20,453 bases of DNA from Streptomyces sp. NRRL F-5727 (GCF_000719555.1 NZ_JOGX01000094.1:1-20453), one strand, 5' to 3'. Shown: positions 8,189 to 14,157, numbered from the stretch's first letter. The notes: generated by a model from the sequence alone, not told the origin. A program made the numbers and translations.

Positions 8189-8218
8189 AATCCAGTCAGC
8201 AAGCGCTCGCTCTGTCAA
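8189..8218 (-). promoter_or_regulatory. Candidate promoter for the acylase gene
   Basis: On the minus strand a perfect TTGACA (8218-8213) is followed after 18 nt by TGGATT (8194-8189), a weak -10. The 5' leader would be about 35 nt before the TTG at 8149. The -35 match is strong and the -10 weak, so this is tentative. Confidence 0.45.
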
Positions 8219-8330
8219 CATCCCGTTCGGTATCCGAGGCCGGGCGGGTCGGACCCACCTCGCCGTCCGCGCCCGGCGGCACGATCCCCGGGCGGGAGCC
8301 GTGCGCCCGGTACGCCGACCTCCGGCCCGT

Positions 8331-9230
8331 TCAGCGCCGGCGCAGCACCTCCGCGATCCGGGAGAACCCGTCCGCGCCGTGGCCCAGCGCCACGGTGCGG
8401 CGGGCCAGGCCATCCACGGCGCGCATCACGCCCGAGTCGATGGCGTGCTCCTCCGCGGCGTGCACCACGTGCGCCATCGTCGACACCCCGGACGTCAGCG
8501 GGTTGATCGCCCCGGAGTACGTGCCGTCCTCGACGTCCCCGGCGAACTCCTCGAACAGCGGCGGCAGGATCTGCGCGATGCCCACCGCGAAGGGGGCCAG
8601 CTCCCGCGGGGTGATGCCCTCCGCGTCCGCCAGCGCCAGCGCGTGCACGTACCCGGCCATCGACGTCCAGAAGATGTCGAGCAGCGCGATGTCGAAGGCC
8701 GCCGCCCGGGAGACCTCCTCGCCGAGATGGGTGTGGGTGCCGCCGAGCCCGTCGAGCACCGCCCGGTGCTCCTCGTACGTCTCGGACGGGCCGCTGAACA
8801 GGAAGACCCCGTGCGGCGTGCCGATCGTGCCGGCCGGCGTCATGATGGCGCCGTCGAGGTAGCGGATGCCGTGCTCCCCGGCCCACGCGCCCGTGTCCCG
8901 GGCCCGCCCGGGGGTGTCGGCGGAGAGGTTGACGAGCGTACGGCCCTTGAGCGCGGCCTCGACCGCGTCCTGCCGCAGCACCGCGTCCGTGGCGTCGTAG
9001 TTGACCATGCAGATCACGGTCAGCGGGCTCGCCGCGACCGCCTCTGCGGCGCTCGCCGCGGTGACGGCGCCCCGCTCGGTGAGGTCGCCCTCCCGGCCGG
9101 GCGTGCGGTTCCACACCGTGGTGCGGACCCCGGCGGCCAGGAACGCGCCGGCCAGCGCGCGGCCCATCGGGCCGAGCCCGAGCACGGTGACGGCGGACGG
9201 GGACGGGGTGGACTCCGGGTTGACGGACAT
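8331..9230 (-). CDS. Imine reductase-like NAD(P)-dependent oxidoreductase (6PGDH/beta-HAD fold)
   Basis: A 299-residue protein of the 6-phosphogluconate-dehydrogenase-like superfamily. Seen: the Rossmann motif VLGLGPMGRALAGAFL (16-31), then WNRTPGR (40-46), whose Arg suits NADPH, and the C-terminal all-helical domain beginning AAAFDIALLDIFW. In ordinary beta-hydroxyacid dehydrogenases the active-site position after the interdomain helix is Lys. Here it is Asp180, the residue found in (R)-type imine reductases such as the Streptomyces kanamyceticus enzyme. The likely reaction is therefore NADPH-dependent reduction of a cyclic imine or a related compound; the natural substrate is unknown. The ATG at 9230 has AGGAG (9238-9242) seven bases upstream. 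It diverges from an HxlR regulator across 87 bp, which probably controls it. Confidence 0.85.
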   Translation of the reverse strand: MSVNPESTPSPSAVTVLGLGPMGRALAGAFLAAGVRTTVWNRTPGREGDLTERGAVTAASAAEAVAASPLTVICMVNYDATDAVLRQDAVEAALKGRTLVNLSADTPGRARDTGAWAGEHGIRYLDGAIMTPAGTIGTPHGVFLFSGPSETYEEHRAVLDGLGGTHTHLGEEVSRAAAFDIALLDIFWTSMAGYVHALALADAEGITPRELAPFAVGIAQILPPLFEEFAGDVEDGTYSGAINPLTSGVSTMAHVVHAAEEHAIDSGVMRAVDGLARRTVALGHGADGFSRIAEVLRRR

Positions 9231-9317
9231 GCCTGAACTCCTGTGCAGAGAATGCGGATTAGGGTGGGTATGGAGATGCGGCGGACCGGCCGCACACGGA
9301 CGGGGAAAGGGACGACG
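9231..9317. promoter_or_regulatory. Divergent promoter region of the imine reductase and hxlR genes
   Basis: An 87-bp spacer serving both directions. TAGGGT (9260-9265) is an acceptable -10 for the plus-strand gene, with no clear -35. GTGGGTA (9264-9270) matches one half of the perfect palindrome at 9746-9769, but no opposing half-site is seen nearby. No clear palindromic operator was found. Confidence 0.35.
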
Positions 9318-9671
9318 ATGGCGCGCATCCGCCTCGACGAGGGCGAGATCTGCGGCGTGGCCGCCGCGATCTCGGTGATCGACGGCAAGTGGAAGACCAC
9401 GCTGCTGTGGCTGCTCGAATCGGGGCCGCACCGCCCCGGCGAACTGCGCCGGAAGGTGCCGGGGATCAGCGAGAAGGTGCTGACCCAGACCCTGCGCGAG
9501 ATGGAGGCGGACGGACTCGTGCACCGCGAGACGCACGACGTCGTGCCGCCCAAGACCGTCTACTCGCTGACCGAGACCGGTCTCGCGCTCTCCCTCGTGC
9601 TGGCCCCGCTCTCGGACTGGGGCCACGAGCACCTCGACCGGCTGGCCGCGGCGCGGGCCGTCGCCTCCTGA
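9318..9671 (+). CDS. HxlR-family transcriptional regulator
   Basis: A 117-residue winged-helix regulator. It shows the HxlR pattern: a conserved early cysteine (Cys12, in EGEICGVAAAISVIDGKWK), the HTH GPHRPGELRRKVPGISEKVLTQTLREMEADGL, and the wing with VPPKTVYSLTETG. HxlR proteins such as HypR and YodB sense quinones, aldehydes or disulfide stress, often through this cysteine; that ability is inferred here. I chose the ATG at 9318 (AAAGGG at 9306-9311) because the preceding in-frame sequence is an arginine-rich stretch lacking in the family. An upstream ATG would add 25 residues. It diverges from the imine reductase gene, its probable target, and converges on paaK. Confidence 0.88.
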   Translation: MARIRLDEGEICGVAAAISVIDGKWKTTLLWLLESGPHRPGELRRKVPGISEKVLTQTLREMEADGLVHRETHDVVPPKTVYSLTETGLALSLVLAPLSDWGHEHLDRLAAARAVAS

Positions 9672-9745
9672 CTCGCTCCCTTCGGATCCGTGAGGCGCCG
9701 TCCCTGTCGACGTCCTCACCCTCTCCCGGGCCGCGGGCGGCGACA

Positions 9746-9769
9746 AGTACCCACAAAAAAGTGGGTACT
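9746..9769. terminator. Perfect 24-bp palindrome between convergent hxlR and paaK
   Basis: AGTACCCAC (9746-9754), six A residues (9755-9760), then GTGGGTACT (9761-9769). The 9-bp arms are perfect. Its position between two converging stop codons (9671 and 9795) makes a bidirectional terminator the first choice. The symmetry and the A6 spacer also resemble a regulator-binding operator, so its identity is not settled. Confidence 0.6.
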
Positions 9770-9794
9770 CCGCCGGCCGCGCCCGAAGGCCCCG

Positions 9795-11084
9795 CTACTT
9801 CTCCCGCAGGTCCACGATCCGCTTCAGCTTGCCCACCGACCGCTCCAGCGTCTCCGGGTCCACCACCTCGACCGCGACCGAGACGCCGATGCCGTCCTTG
9901 ACCGACCGCTCGATCGCCCGGGCGGCCTCCGCCCGGTCCGCGGGCGTCGCGTCGGCGCGGGCCTCCGCCCGTACCGTCAGCGCGTCGAGCCGGCCCTCCC
10001 GGGTCAGCCGCAGCTGGAAGTGCGGGGCCACCGCCGGCGTCCGCAGCACGACCTCCTCGATCTGGGTGGGGAAGAGGTTCACCCCACGCAGGATGATCAT
10101 GTCGTCGCTGCGGCCCGTCACCTTCTCCATCCGCCGGAACGCGGGCCGTGCGGTGCCGGGGAGCAGCCGGGTCAGGTCCCGGGTGCGGTAGCGGACCACC
10201 GGCATGGCCTCCTTGGTGAGCGAGGTGAAGACCAGCTCGCCCTGCTCGCCGTCCGGCAGCACCTCGCCCGTGATCGGGTCGACGACCTCCGGATAGAAGT
10301 GGTCCTCCCAGACGTGGAGGCCGTCCTTGGTCTCCACGCACTCCTGCGCCACTCCCGGCCCCATCACCTCCGACAGGCCGTAGATGTCGACCGCGTCGAT
10401 CGCGAACCGCTCCTCGATCTCCGCGCGCATCGCCTCCGTCCACGGCTCCGCGCCGAAGACGCCCACCCTGAGGGAGGTCGAGCGCGGGTCCACGCCCTGC
10501 CGCTCGAACTCGTCGAGCAGGGTCAGCATGTAACTGGGCGTCACCATGATGATGTCGGGCTCGAAGTCCTGGATCAGGCGCACCTGACGGGCGGTCATCC
10601 CGCCGGAGGCCGGGATCACCGTGCAGCCGAGCCGCTCTGCGCCGTAGTGCGCCCCGAGACCGCCGGTGAACAGGCCGTAGCCGTACGCCACGTGCACCCG
10701 GTCACCCGGCCGGGCGCCGGCCGCCCGCAGCGAACGGGCCACCACGTCGGCCCACACCTCCAGGTCACTCTCCGTGTACCCGACGACGGTCGGCAGTCCG
10801 GTGGTGCCGCTGGAGGCGTGGACGCGGCGGATCCGCGAGCGGTCGACGGCGAACATCCCGAACGGGTAGTGGTCGCGCAGGTCCGCCTTGGTGGTGAAGG
10901 GGAAGCGGGCCAGGTCGGCGAGCGAGCGGCAGTCGTCCGGGTGCACCCCCGCCGCGTCGAAGGCGCGCCGATGGAACTCCACATGCGCGTACGCGTGCCG
11001 CAGGGTGCTCCGCAGCCGCTCCAGCTGGAGCGCCGCCAGCTCCTCGCGGCCGAGCCGTTCGCCGCCGTCCAGCAGTTCCTTCAT
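9795..11084 (-). CDS. paaK: Phenylacetate-CoA ligase
   Basis: A 429-residue ANL enzyme that converts phenylacetate, ATP and CoA to phenylacetyl-CoA, the entry step of the aerobic phenylacetate pathway and also a supply of aromatic acyl-CoA. Seen: RHAYAHVEFHRRAFDAAGV near the N-terminus (a PaaK hallmark), the P-loop HASSGTTGLPTVVGYT (89-104), the conserved YGYGLFTGGLGAHYGAE, EVMGPGVAQECVETKDGLHVWEDHF, and RSDDMIILRGVNLFPTQIE. It ends in VGKLKRIVDLREK with the lysine region near 419-421. I chose the ATG at 11084 (GAGGAG at 11094-11099). The in-frame ATG at 11144 lies inside an operator-like palindrome and has no ribosome site. No other paa genes are visible, so it is a stand-alone copy or the edge of a dispersed regulon. 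Confidence 0.93.
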   Translation of the reverse strand: MKELLDGGERLGREELAALQLERLRSTLRHAYAHVEFHRRAFDAAGVHPDDCRSLADLARFPFTTKADLRDHYPFGMFAVDRSRIRRVHASSGTTGLPTVVGYTESDLEVWADVVARSLRAAGARPGDRVHVAYGYGLFTGGLGAHYGAERLGCTVIPASGGMTARQVRLIQDFEPDIIMVTPSYMLTLLDEFERQGVDPRSTSLRVGVFGAEPWTEAMRAEIEERFAIDAVDIYGLSEVMGPGVAQECVETKDGLHVWEDHFYPEVVDPITGEVLPDGEQGELVFTSLTKEAMPVVRYRTRDLTRLLPGTARPAFRRMEKVTGRSDDMIILRGVNLFPTQIEEVVLRTPAVAPHFQLRLTREGRLDALTVRAEARADATPADRAEAARAIERSVKDGIGVSVAVEVVDPETLERSVGKLKRIVDLREK

Positions 11085-11135
11085 GCGCCGCCACTCCTCG
11101 CCACTCGCCCGGCCGCCGGCTCCGGAAAACGGACG

Positions 11136-11149
11136 ACCGATCATTCGGT
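11136..11149. promoter_or_regulatory. PaaR-like operator upstream of paaK
   Basis: ACCGATCATTCGGT: perfect 5-bp arms (ACCGA/TCGGT) around TCAT, 52 bp before the paaK start and just downstream of a possible -10 (TATCTA on the minus strand, about 11155-11150). From memory, actinobacterial PaaR (TetR-family) sites have similar ACCGA...TCGGT arms. The position fits repression relieved by phenylacetyl-CoA. The regulator gene itself is not in the window. Confidence 0.6.
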
Positions 11150-11451
11150 AGATACGTGTGGGGGCCAGTAAAACGTTCCCGGGCGGGGTCTTGGCAAGGG
11201 CCCGGCGCCACCTTTTCCCGGCCGGCCGGAGCCCGGCGGGTGGGCGTGCCGCCGTCACACCATGGGGTGGGTTCACGGTGGCGTACGCATACCGGCGACG
11301 GGTCCGGGGGACCCGTCGGACCGTCCGGGGCCCCGCGGCCCCGGACACCCCGCCGCCCGGCACCGGGACCGGCGGGCCCGTACCCGCGCGCCCGGACGAA
11401 AGCGAACGTCATGCCTGTGCCGCACCCCACCGCCCCCGCGGGGGTGACGCT
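11150..11451. other. Divergent spacer between paaK and the P450 gene
   Basis: About 300 bases without a convincing gene. It holds the paaK promoter at its left end and the P450 leader at its right, including two adjacent hairpins (11296-11346). A 14-codon ORF (ATG 11411 to TGA 11453-11455) overlaps the P450 GTG by two bases. It has a poor ribosome site and is only a possible leader peptide. I could not place a P450 promoter with confidence. Confidence 0.5.
11296..11346 (+). promoter_or_regulatory. Two tandem perfect hairpins in the P450 leader
   Basis: Hairpin 1 pairs CGACGGGTCC (11296-11305) with GGACCCGTCG (11309-11318) around GGG. Hairpin 2 pairs GTCCGGGGCC (11323-11332) with GGCCCCGGAC (11337-11346) around CCGC. 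Four bases separate them. A small alternative hairpin, CGGAC-C-GTCCG (11317-11327), spans the junction and would compete with both. They could be an attenuator, a terminator for stray transcription or an RNA-stability element; function is unproven. Confidence 0.5.
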
Positions 11452-12672
11452 GTGACCACCACCGCCCCCGGAACCGCCGGCGCCCCCGAGGTCCACTTCT
11501 GGGCCGTGCCCGACCTCACCGGCCTCGACTTCGACCCGACGCTCGCCAAGCTCCTCCACGAGGACCCGGTCACCCGCGTCCGCCTCCCGCACGGCGAGGG
11601 CCACGCCTGGCTGGTCACCCGCTACGAGGACGTCAAGTTCGTCTCCGTGGACCCCCGCTTCAGCCGCCAGGCCGTCTGGGGCCGCTCCATCACCCGGCTC
11701 GCCCCCCACTTCATCCCGATGGAGGGCGCCGTCGGGTTCGCCGACCCGCCGGACCACACCCGGATGCGCCGGGTCGTCGCCCGCGCCTTCAGCGCCCGCG
11801 CCCTGCGCTCGCTGCGCGACCACGCGCAGGACGTCATGGACGCACTCCTCGACGCGATGGAGGAGCGGGGCGCGCCCGCCGACCTCATGGAGTCGGTCAA
11901 CCGGCCCTTCCCGCTCGCCATGGTCAGCGAACTGATGGGCGTTCCCGAGGCCGACCGGCCGCTCATGGCCCAGTGGTCCGACACCATCATCTCCGCCGGC
12001 GCGGGCCGCGAGGCCAGCGAGCGGGCCAAGGCCGAGATGGGCGCCTACTTCACCGAGCTCATCGGCCGCCGCCACGGCGCCGACAGCGACCAGCTCGCCG
12101 CCGTCCTCGCCGACGCCGTCGACGACGGGACGCTCACCGAGCACGAGGCCGTCGGACTCGCCGTCCTCATCCAGATCGGCGGCGCCCACGCCGTCCGCAA
12201 CAACAGCGCCAACATGGTCTACGCGCTGCTCACCCACCCCGAACACCTCGCCCGGCTGCGCGCCGAACCCGAGCTGATCCCGCAGGCCGTCGACGAGCTG
12301 CTGCGGTACATCCCGCACCGCAACGCCGTCGGCCTCTCCCGGATCGCGACCGAGGACGTCGAGGTCGGCGGCGTCCGCATCCCCGCCGGGGACCCCGTCT
12401 ACGTCTCGTACCTGACCGCCAACCGCGACCCCGACGTCTTCCCCGAGCCCGAGCGGCTCGACTTCGACCGCGCCTACAACCCGCACGTCGCCTTCGGCCA
12501 CGGACCGCACTACTGCCCGGGCTCCGCCCTCGCCCGCATCGAGTCCGAGATCCTCCTCGCCTCCCTGTGGACCCGCTTCCCGAAGCTGCGGCTCGCCGTC
12601 CCCGAGGACGCCCTCCGCTGGCAGCGCGGCGCCCTCATCCGCGGGCCCGAGACCCTTCCCGTGACCTGGTGA
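11452..12672 (+). CDS. Cytochrome P450 with atypical I-helix
   Basis: A 406-residue soluble class-I bacterial P450 that would use ferredoxin and a reductase, neither of which is encoded here. Seen: the haem-thiolate loop FGHGPHYCPGSALARIE with Cys355 as the iron ligand, the K-helix ExxR as ELLR (282-285), and the usual FADPPDHTRMRRVVARAFS near residue 98-116. The oxygen-activating I-helix motif, normally A/G-G-x-D/E-T-T/S, reads GGAHAV (243-248): His replaces the acid and Ala the threonine, followed by RNNS. Such loss is known in P450s that use substrate-assisted oxygen activation or peroxide, or that do non-monooxygenase chemistry. The GTG at 11452 is supported by GGGGGTGA (11440-11447). It is followed after 74 bp by a cupin gene. 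The substrate is unknown and the subfamily number cannot be assigned by eye. Confidence 0.92.
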   Translation: MTTTAPGTAGAPEVHFWAVPDLTGLDFDPTLAKLLHEDPVTRVRLPHGEGHAWLVTRYEDVKFVSVDPRFSRQAVWGRSITRLAPHFIPMEGAVGFADPPDHTRMRRVVARAFSARALRSLRDHAQDVMDALLDAMEERGAPADLMESVNRPFPLAMVSELMGVPEADRPLMAQWSDTIISAGAGREASERAKAEMGAYFTELIGRRHGADSDQLAAVLADAVDDGTLTEHEAVGLAVLIQIGGAHAVRNNSANMVYALLTHPEHLARLRAEPELIPQAVDELLRYIPHRNAVGLSRIATEDVEVGGVRIPAGDPVYVSYLTANRDPDVFPEPERLDFDRAYNPHVAFGHGPHYCPGSALARIESEILLASLWTRFPKLRLAVPEDALRWQRGALIRGPETLPVTW

Positions 12673-12692
12673 CCGTGACCGTGACCGTGACA
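12669..12692 (+). repeat. Four tandem GTGACC hexamers at the P450 stop codon
   Basis: GTGACC occurs at 12669, 12675 and 12681, and as GTGACA at 12687. The first copy contains the P450 TGA. The hexamer period keeps the reading frame, and its TGA lies out of frame with itself. It runs straight into the 20-bp repeats described next. It probably arose by slippage. Confidence 0.85.
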
Positions 12693-12706
12693 GGAGGAGG
12701 CACCCC

Positions 12707-12730
12707 ATGACCGGAGGAGGCACCCCGTGA
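12707..12730 (+). other. 7-codon mini-ORF 1 before the cupin gene
   Basis: ATG to TGA encoding MTGGGTP, with a strong GGAGGAGG six bases upstream. Its TGA overlaps the GTG of mini-ORF 2 (GTGA). It could be translated and pass ribosomes on by reinitiation, or it may be a mere by-product of the repeat. Confidence 0.3.
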
Positions 12731-12750
12731 CGAGAGCAGGCACCCCGTGA
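12727..12750 (+). other. 7-codon mini-ORF 2 before the cupin gene
   Basis: GTG to TGA encoding MTRAGTP, with GGAGGAGG (12713-12720) upstream inside mini-ORF 1. Its TGA (12748-12750) overlaps the cupin GTG (12747-12749). The cupin start itself has only the degenerate GAGAGCAGG, so translation coupled from this mini-ORF is plausible but untested. Confidence 0.3.
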
Positions 12751-13301
12751 CCGCCACCGCCATCGGCGCCGCCGGCGGGCTCGTCGTCCCGCCCGGACAC
12801 GGCCGCACCCTGACCACCGCGGCGCAGCACGTCACCTTCAAGGTGACCGGCGAACACTCCCGTACGGCCTCCACCTTCGAGGTCGTGGTCCCGCCCGGCT
12901 TCGACGTCGGCGCCCACGCCCACGGGCACAGCGAGGAGCTGTTCTACCTCCTCGACGGCGAACTCGACGTCCTCGCCTTCGAACCGCTCGTCCGCACCCG
13001 CGACAGCTGGCGGGAGTGGGAGTCCGCCTCCGGGCAGCGGGCGGTACGGGCCACCCCCGGCACCCTCATCCTGGTGCCGCCGGGCTGCCCGCACGCCTTC
13101 GCCAACCCCACCGGCACCCCGGCCCGGATGCTGTTCCAGGCGTCGCCGCCGCCCGACCACGAGCGGTACTTCGAGGAGCTGATGGAGATCCTCGCGGAGG
13201 CCGGGGACGGCGGCGAGGTCGACCACGCCGCCATCGAACGACTTCGCGTGCGGTACGACATCGACCAGATCACCCCGCTCCGGCACGACGCCGGGACCTG
13301 A
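12747..13301 (+). CDS. Cupin-domain protein, P450 partner
   Basis: A 184-residue single-domain cupin. Both consensus motifs are perfect. Motif 1, G(x5)HxH(x4)E(x6)G, is met by Gly51, His57, His59, Glu64 and Gly71. Motif 2, G(x5)PxG(x2)H(x3)N, is met by Gly105, Pro111, Gly113, His116 and Asn120. His57, His59, Glu64 and His116 should bind a divalent metal (Fe, Mn, Ni or Zn), so it may be a dioxygenase, isomerase or small-molecule-binding protein. The inter-motif region is longer than minimal and contains WREWES. The C-terminal extension (140-184) is charged and helical. The GTG at 12747 is the only start that fits; the frame is closed upstream by repeat-derived stops. It follows the P450 in one operon, suggesting the two act on the same compound. 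Confidence 0.88.
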   Translation: MTATAIGAAGGLVVPPGHGRTLTTAAQHVTFKVTGEHSRTASTFEVVVPPGFDVGAHAHGHSEELFYLLDGELDVLAFEPLVRTRDSWREWESASGQRAVRATPGTLILVPPGCPHAFANPTGTPARMLFQASPPPDHERYFEELMEILAEAGDGGEVDHAAIERLRVRYDIDQITPLRHDAGT

Positions 13302-13312
13302 CCGGCGGAGCA

Positions 13313-13361
13313 CCCCCGGGCGCGCGGACCGGGCCGAAAAGACGTTGCCCGCGCCCGGGGG
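13313..13361 (+). terminator. Terminator-type hairpin after the P450-cupin operon
   Basis: CCCCCGGGCGCG (13313-13324) pairs perfectly with CGCGCCCGGGGG (13350-13361), a 12-bp stem with a 25-nt loop, starting 12 bases after the cupin stop. No T-tract. It ends 20 bases before the GNAT start. Confidence 0.65.
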
Positions 13362-13380
13362 CCGATCTTCAATGGCGGCG

Positions 13381-14157
13381 ATGAACGACACACCCCACCT
13401 CCTCGACCTGTACGACCGGCAGCTGCGGCGGGCCGCGCGCCCCGATGGACCCGGCTGCCGTGTCGAACGCGCCGGCGCCGTCGTCCGCCAGACCGGCCCC
13501 GCCCACGCCTGGAACGGCGTCCTCTGGTCCGGCCTCGACGCGCACACCGCCGACGCGGCCATCGCCGCGCAGCTCGCCCACTACCGCGCCGAGGGCGTCC
13601 CCTTCGAATGGAAGCTGTACGGCCACGACGGCCCCGCCGACCTCGGCGCACGGCTCCTCGCGGCCGGCTTCACCGCCGAGGAGCCTGAGACCCTGCTGGT
13701 CGCCGAGGCGGGCGCCCAGGGCGGTCCGGCGGCGCTGCCGCACGGCGTCGAACTCCGCGAGGTCACCGACCCGGAGGGCGTGCGGCAGGTCGTCGAGGTC
13801 CACGAACGGGCCTTCGGCACCGACAGCTCCGACCTCGGCCGCCGCCTCCTCGACCGGCTGGCCGCCGACCCCGGCACCGTCCTCGCCGTCCTCGCCCTCG
13901 CCGACGGGGTCCCCGTCAGCGCGGCCCGCCTGGAGCTCTACCCGGGCACCGACTTCGCCGGACTCTGGGGCGGCGGCACCGTCCAGGAGTGGCGCGGCCG
14001 GGGCCTCTACCGCGCGCTCGTCGCCCACCGGGCCCGCGTCGCGGCCGCCCACGGCCACCGGTACGTGCAGGTCGACGCGGCCCCCACCAGCCGCCCCATC
14101 CTCCAGCGCCTCGGCTTCGTGCCGCTCACCACGACCACGCCGTACGTGCACGGCTGA
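13381..14157 (+). CDS. GNAT-family N-acetyltransferase
   Basis: A 258-residue acetyl-CoA-dependent acetyltransferase. The C-terminal half has the GNAT core: strand-turn VSAARLELYPGTDFAGLWGGG and the CoA pyrophosphate loop VQEWRGRGLYRALV (201-214, RGRGLY in place of Q/RxxGxG/A). Then come YVQVDAAPTSRPILQRLGFVPL with the terminal LGF strand typical of the fold. The N-terminal half (1-110) looks like a second, degenerate GNAT-like domain, WKLYGHDGPADLGARLLAAGF resembling the same helix-strand end. The start is uncertain. ATG 13381 (MNDTPHLL) has no real ribosome site; ATG 13372 would add MAA. TTGCCC (13345) and TTCAAT (13368), 17 nt apart, could make a nearly leaderless transcript. The substrate is unknown. 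Confidence 0.85.
   Translation: MNDTPHLLDLYDRQLRRAARPDGPGCRVERAGAVVRQTGPAHAWNGVLWSGLDAHTADAAIAAQLAHYRAEGVPFEWKLYGHDGPADLGARLLAAGFTAEEPETLLVAEAGAQGGPAALPHGVELREVTDPEGVRQVVEVHERAFGTDSSDLGRRLLDRLAADPGTVLAVLALADGVPVSAARLELYPGTDFAGLWGGGTVQEWRGRGLYRALVAHRARVAAAHGHRYVQVDAAPTSRPILQRLGFVPLTTTTPYVHG

Larger units (their letters stand above)
12691..12750 (+). repeat. Three tandem 20-bp ribosome-site/start-codon modules
   Basis: Units at 12691-12710, 12711-12730 and 12731-12750 each have the form SD-like purine block, GGCACCCC, then ATGA or GTGA. Units 1 and 2 have intact GGAGGAGG; unit 3 has degenerated to GAGAGCAGG. Only the third start (GTG 12747) is in frame with the cupin gene. The 20-bp period shifts frame by two at each copy, so units 1 and 2 give 7-residue mini-ORFs that end exactly at the next start. 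Confidence 0.9.

Noticed and set aside
8239..8277. GCCGGGCG/CGCCCGGC inverted repeat (8-bp arms, 23-nt loop) after the imine reductase stop
   Set aside because: The long loop and common GC-rich arms make a chance match likely; not strong enough to call a terminator.
5843..8506. 887-codon plus-strand frame opposite the acylase gene
   Set aside because: Arginine/proline/alanine-rich antisense translation of a well-supported penicillin-acylase-family gene.
11085..11363. Longer paaK reading starting upstream of 11084
   Set aside because: The in-frame ATG at 11144 lies inside the operator-like palindrome without a ribosome site, and the family begins near KELLDGGERL.
11158..11451. N-terminal extension of the P450 up to position 11158
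   Set aside because: The added 98 residues are low-complexity and cover the two hairpins. GTG 11452 has a ribosome site and gives the normal P450 length.
12669..12750. CRISPR-like array
   Set aside because: The repeats are directly abutting 6-bp and 20-bp tandem units with no spacers and no cas genes nearby.
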